64,000 nt of DNA from the NCBI RefSeq assembly GCF_026262505.1, contig NC_067206.1:22397896-22461895 (forward strand), in the 5' to 3' direction. The position numbers were made by a program, and so were the translations under genes. The notes under the pieces were generated by a model. That model was not told the DNA's origin and ran no database searches. It saw only the letters and a program-made list of their open reading frames with translations. Shown piece by piece: positions 62,812 to 64,000 of the stretch. Position 1 is the first letter of the stretch; each line of letters begins with the position of its first letter. This DNA comes from Trichomonas vaginalis G3 (Eukaryota; Parabasalia; Trichomonadida; Trichomonadidae).

Positions 62812-63825
62812 TTGCATGAAAATGCAAAAAAGTCATCTTCTCCAGAAGATGACGATGTTTGGAAATTCTACTTCAACAGTGAATTAACAGAAGATCCAAC
62901 TAAATATTGCCAAAATTGTAATCTAACAGCAAATAAAGGTCAATATTACTTAGATGAGTGCAATTTTTATGATGATAACGACCGAGTTATCAACTTTGAT
63001 CCAATTGAAAACTCACTGTTCCTACATAATCGGTGTTCTTTTAGTAATTGCACTTCAACATCAAGTGGAAGTTGCATTTACTTCAAAATTGGTAGCAATA
63101 GCTCAATTGTTCAACGAAAATTCTGTTGTACAAAATGCCAAAGCCAAGGTGAAGGCCAATTTTCATATACAAAAGTTGACAGAGATAACTTAAACTTTTT
63201 TATTGAAAGTTCCCTTTTCGATGTAGGAAAAGAAAGTGTTGGTTATAGTTCTATTTATGCCGAACGTGATAATATCGTAGTTTCATCAACAAATTTCTCA
63301 TCATGCAAAGCATCTTGGGGACCTGCTGGTTGGATTAAAAATCCTTTAGAAAAATACACAACAAAATATAACTATACAACTGTTGTTAATAATTTAGCAA
63401 CAAATAGTATGATTCTAGATATTTGGTATAATGCGTTGATTGATTCATGTAATATTATAAATAATACAAAAACAGAATCAAATTTAGGAATTATTTACCA
63501 TTCATATAATTCTCTTACTGTAAAAAGTTGTTCTTTTATTAACAACACTGTTCCTCAAGGTTCATATTTGATATATAACCATGATTATGGTGATCCAAAT
63601 GAACAAACAACAGTTGATAATTGTTACATTGACAATTCGATTTCAAATACATTTTATAGAAATGTAGTACCTACTAATCGAAGAGAACTATTTACTAACA
63701 AATTGATTCATCTTTCAACTGGTAATTGCCAAGCAGAATTAGCAATTATCAATAAAAGTATTTCTTATGTTAATAGACTTTCTCTTTTTTTACAAACTTT
63801 AGTAAACATTTCTAAATCTTCATAA
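62812..63825 (+). CDS. Beta-helix surface-type protein (member I, inverted copy)
   Basis: 337 codons on the plus strand, again TTG at the apparent start with an open frame (IQYLRLFYYLHENAKK) reaching back to a TAA and no ATG. The ends differ from the array copies (NSELTEDPTKYCQNCNLTANKG; INKSISYVNRLSLFLQ, like member A), but the central part (from about residue 145 to 300) is the same as in members C/D. It is a mosaic, consistent with conversion from the array despite opposite orientation. Confidence 0.6.
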   Translation: MHENAKKSSSPEDDDVWKFYFNSELTEDPTKYCQNCNLTANKGQYYLDECNFYDDNDRVINFDPIENSLFLHNRCSFSNCTSTSSGSCIYFKIGSNSSIVQRKFCCTKCQSQGEGQFSYTKVDRDNLNFFIESSLFDVGKESVGYSSIYAERDNIVVSSTNFSSCKASWGPAGWIKNPLEKYTTKYNYTTVVNNLATNSMILDIWYNALIDSCNIINNTKTESNLGIIYHSYNSLTVKSCSFINNTVPQGSYLIYNHDYGDPNEQTTVDNCYIDNSISNTFYRNVVPTNRRELFTNKLIHLSTGNCQAELAIINKSISYVNRLSLFLQTLVNISKSS

Positions 63826-63925
63826 TCTATAGTTTTAGGGAAGTCACTATAGTGTCAAATTGCGTTTACTGTGTAAAATATATTTCGCGCCGATAGAAAA
63901 TATTAAAAGTGACAAGATTTTGAAT

Positions 63926-64000
63926 ATGGAGATTGATTTTGAAAAAAAATCAATAGTTAACAAAGATAATCAGAAGCAATTCATAATAAAAGAAGCAAGT
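63926..64000 (+). CDS. Possible start of a gene running off the right edge
   Basis: An ATG at 63926 opens a frame of 25 codons (MEIDFEKKSIVNKDNQKQF...) that is still open at the window end. Too short to judge; listed as tentative. Confidence 0.2.
   Translation, partial: MEIDFEKKSIVNKDNQKQFIIKEAS

Noticed and set aside
36778-63825. Methionine starts of the beta-helix genes
   Set aside because: The apparent first codon is TTG in each copy; I kept the open frames but do not accept it as a proven start.

Overview
The window looks like nuclear DNA of a trichomonad (Parabasalia); Tritrichomonas or Trichomonas fits best, but the species cannot be fixed from sequence alone. The evidence is AT-rich DNA, genes without visible introns, very short 5' leaders with Inr-like TCAYTTT motifs just before several start codons, a eukaryotic ribosomal protein, dynamin and coatomer, a large family of cysteine-bearing surface-type beta-helix genes, and a 19.4-kb Maverick/Polinton, an element type known to be abundant in trichomonads.

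Left part (1-16481): the 3' end of a gene that may be an ATG1/ULK-like kinase tail, a Rogdi-like gene, ribosomal protein L23 (uL14), a 5'-incomplete beta-helix gene, a Sel1L/Hrd3-like membrane protein, a small single-pass membrane protein, an alpha/beta hydrolase, tRNA-Glu(UUC) and a dynamin-related GTPase. The gaps hold at least three non-autonomous elements bounded by terminal inverted repeats: 2534-3938 (TA flanks), 5155-7249 (TTA duplication, two tRNA-like stretches inside) and about 12409-12792 (TTAA flanks).

Middle (16482-35928): a Maverick/Polinton with about 94-bp identical terminal inverted repeats and a perfect 6-bp target duplication (ATTGTC), so a recent insertion. It carries a protein-primed-type DNA polymerase B with an HNH-like insert, a retroviral-type integrase, a double-jelly-roll-type capsid gene, a packaging-ATPase remnant, a phage-collar-like fibre gene and several unrecognised genes. 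It also carries a primase plus superfamily-3 helicase block bracketed by two oppositely oriented arrays of a ~117-bp repeat, which looks like a second replication module with its own iterons. A few genes are broken (roughly seven breaks overall); the rest reads whole. Many element genes share a T-rich block ending ATAAATG at the start codon.

Right part (36778-64000): six tandem units of about 3.6 kb, each a 5'-truncated coatomer gamma (COPG) copy plus a beta-helix gene. The array ends at a COPG copy that keeps its 5' end (59538-61962). Units are nearly identical, so expansion or homogenisation is recent, but indels cluster in a few copies and look like long-read consensus errors. Beyond lie a small coiled-coil gene and an inverted beta-helix copy. 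None of the beta-helix genes has an ATG at its conserved 5' end.
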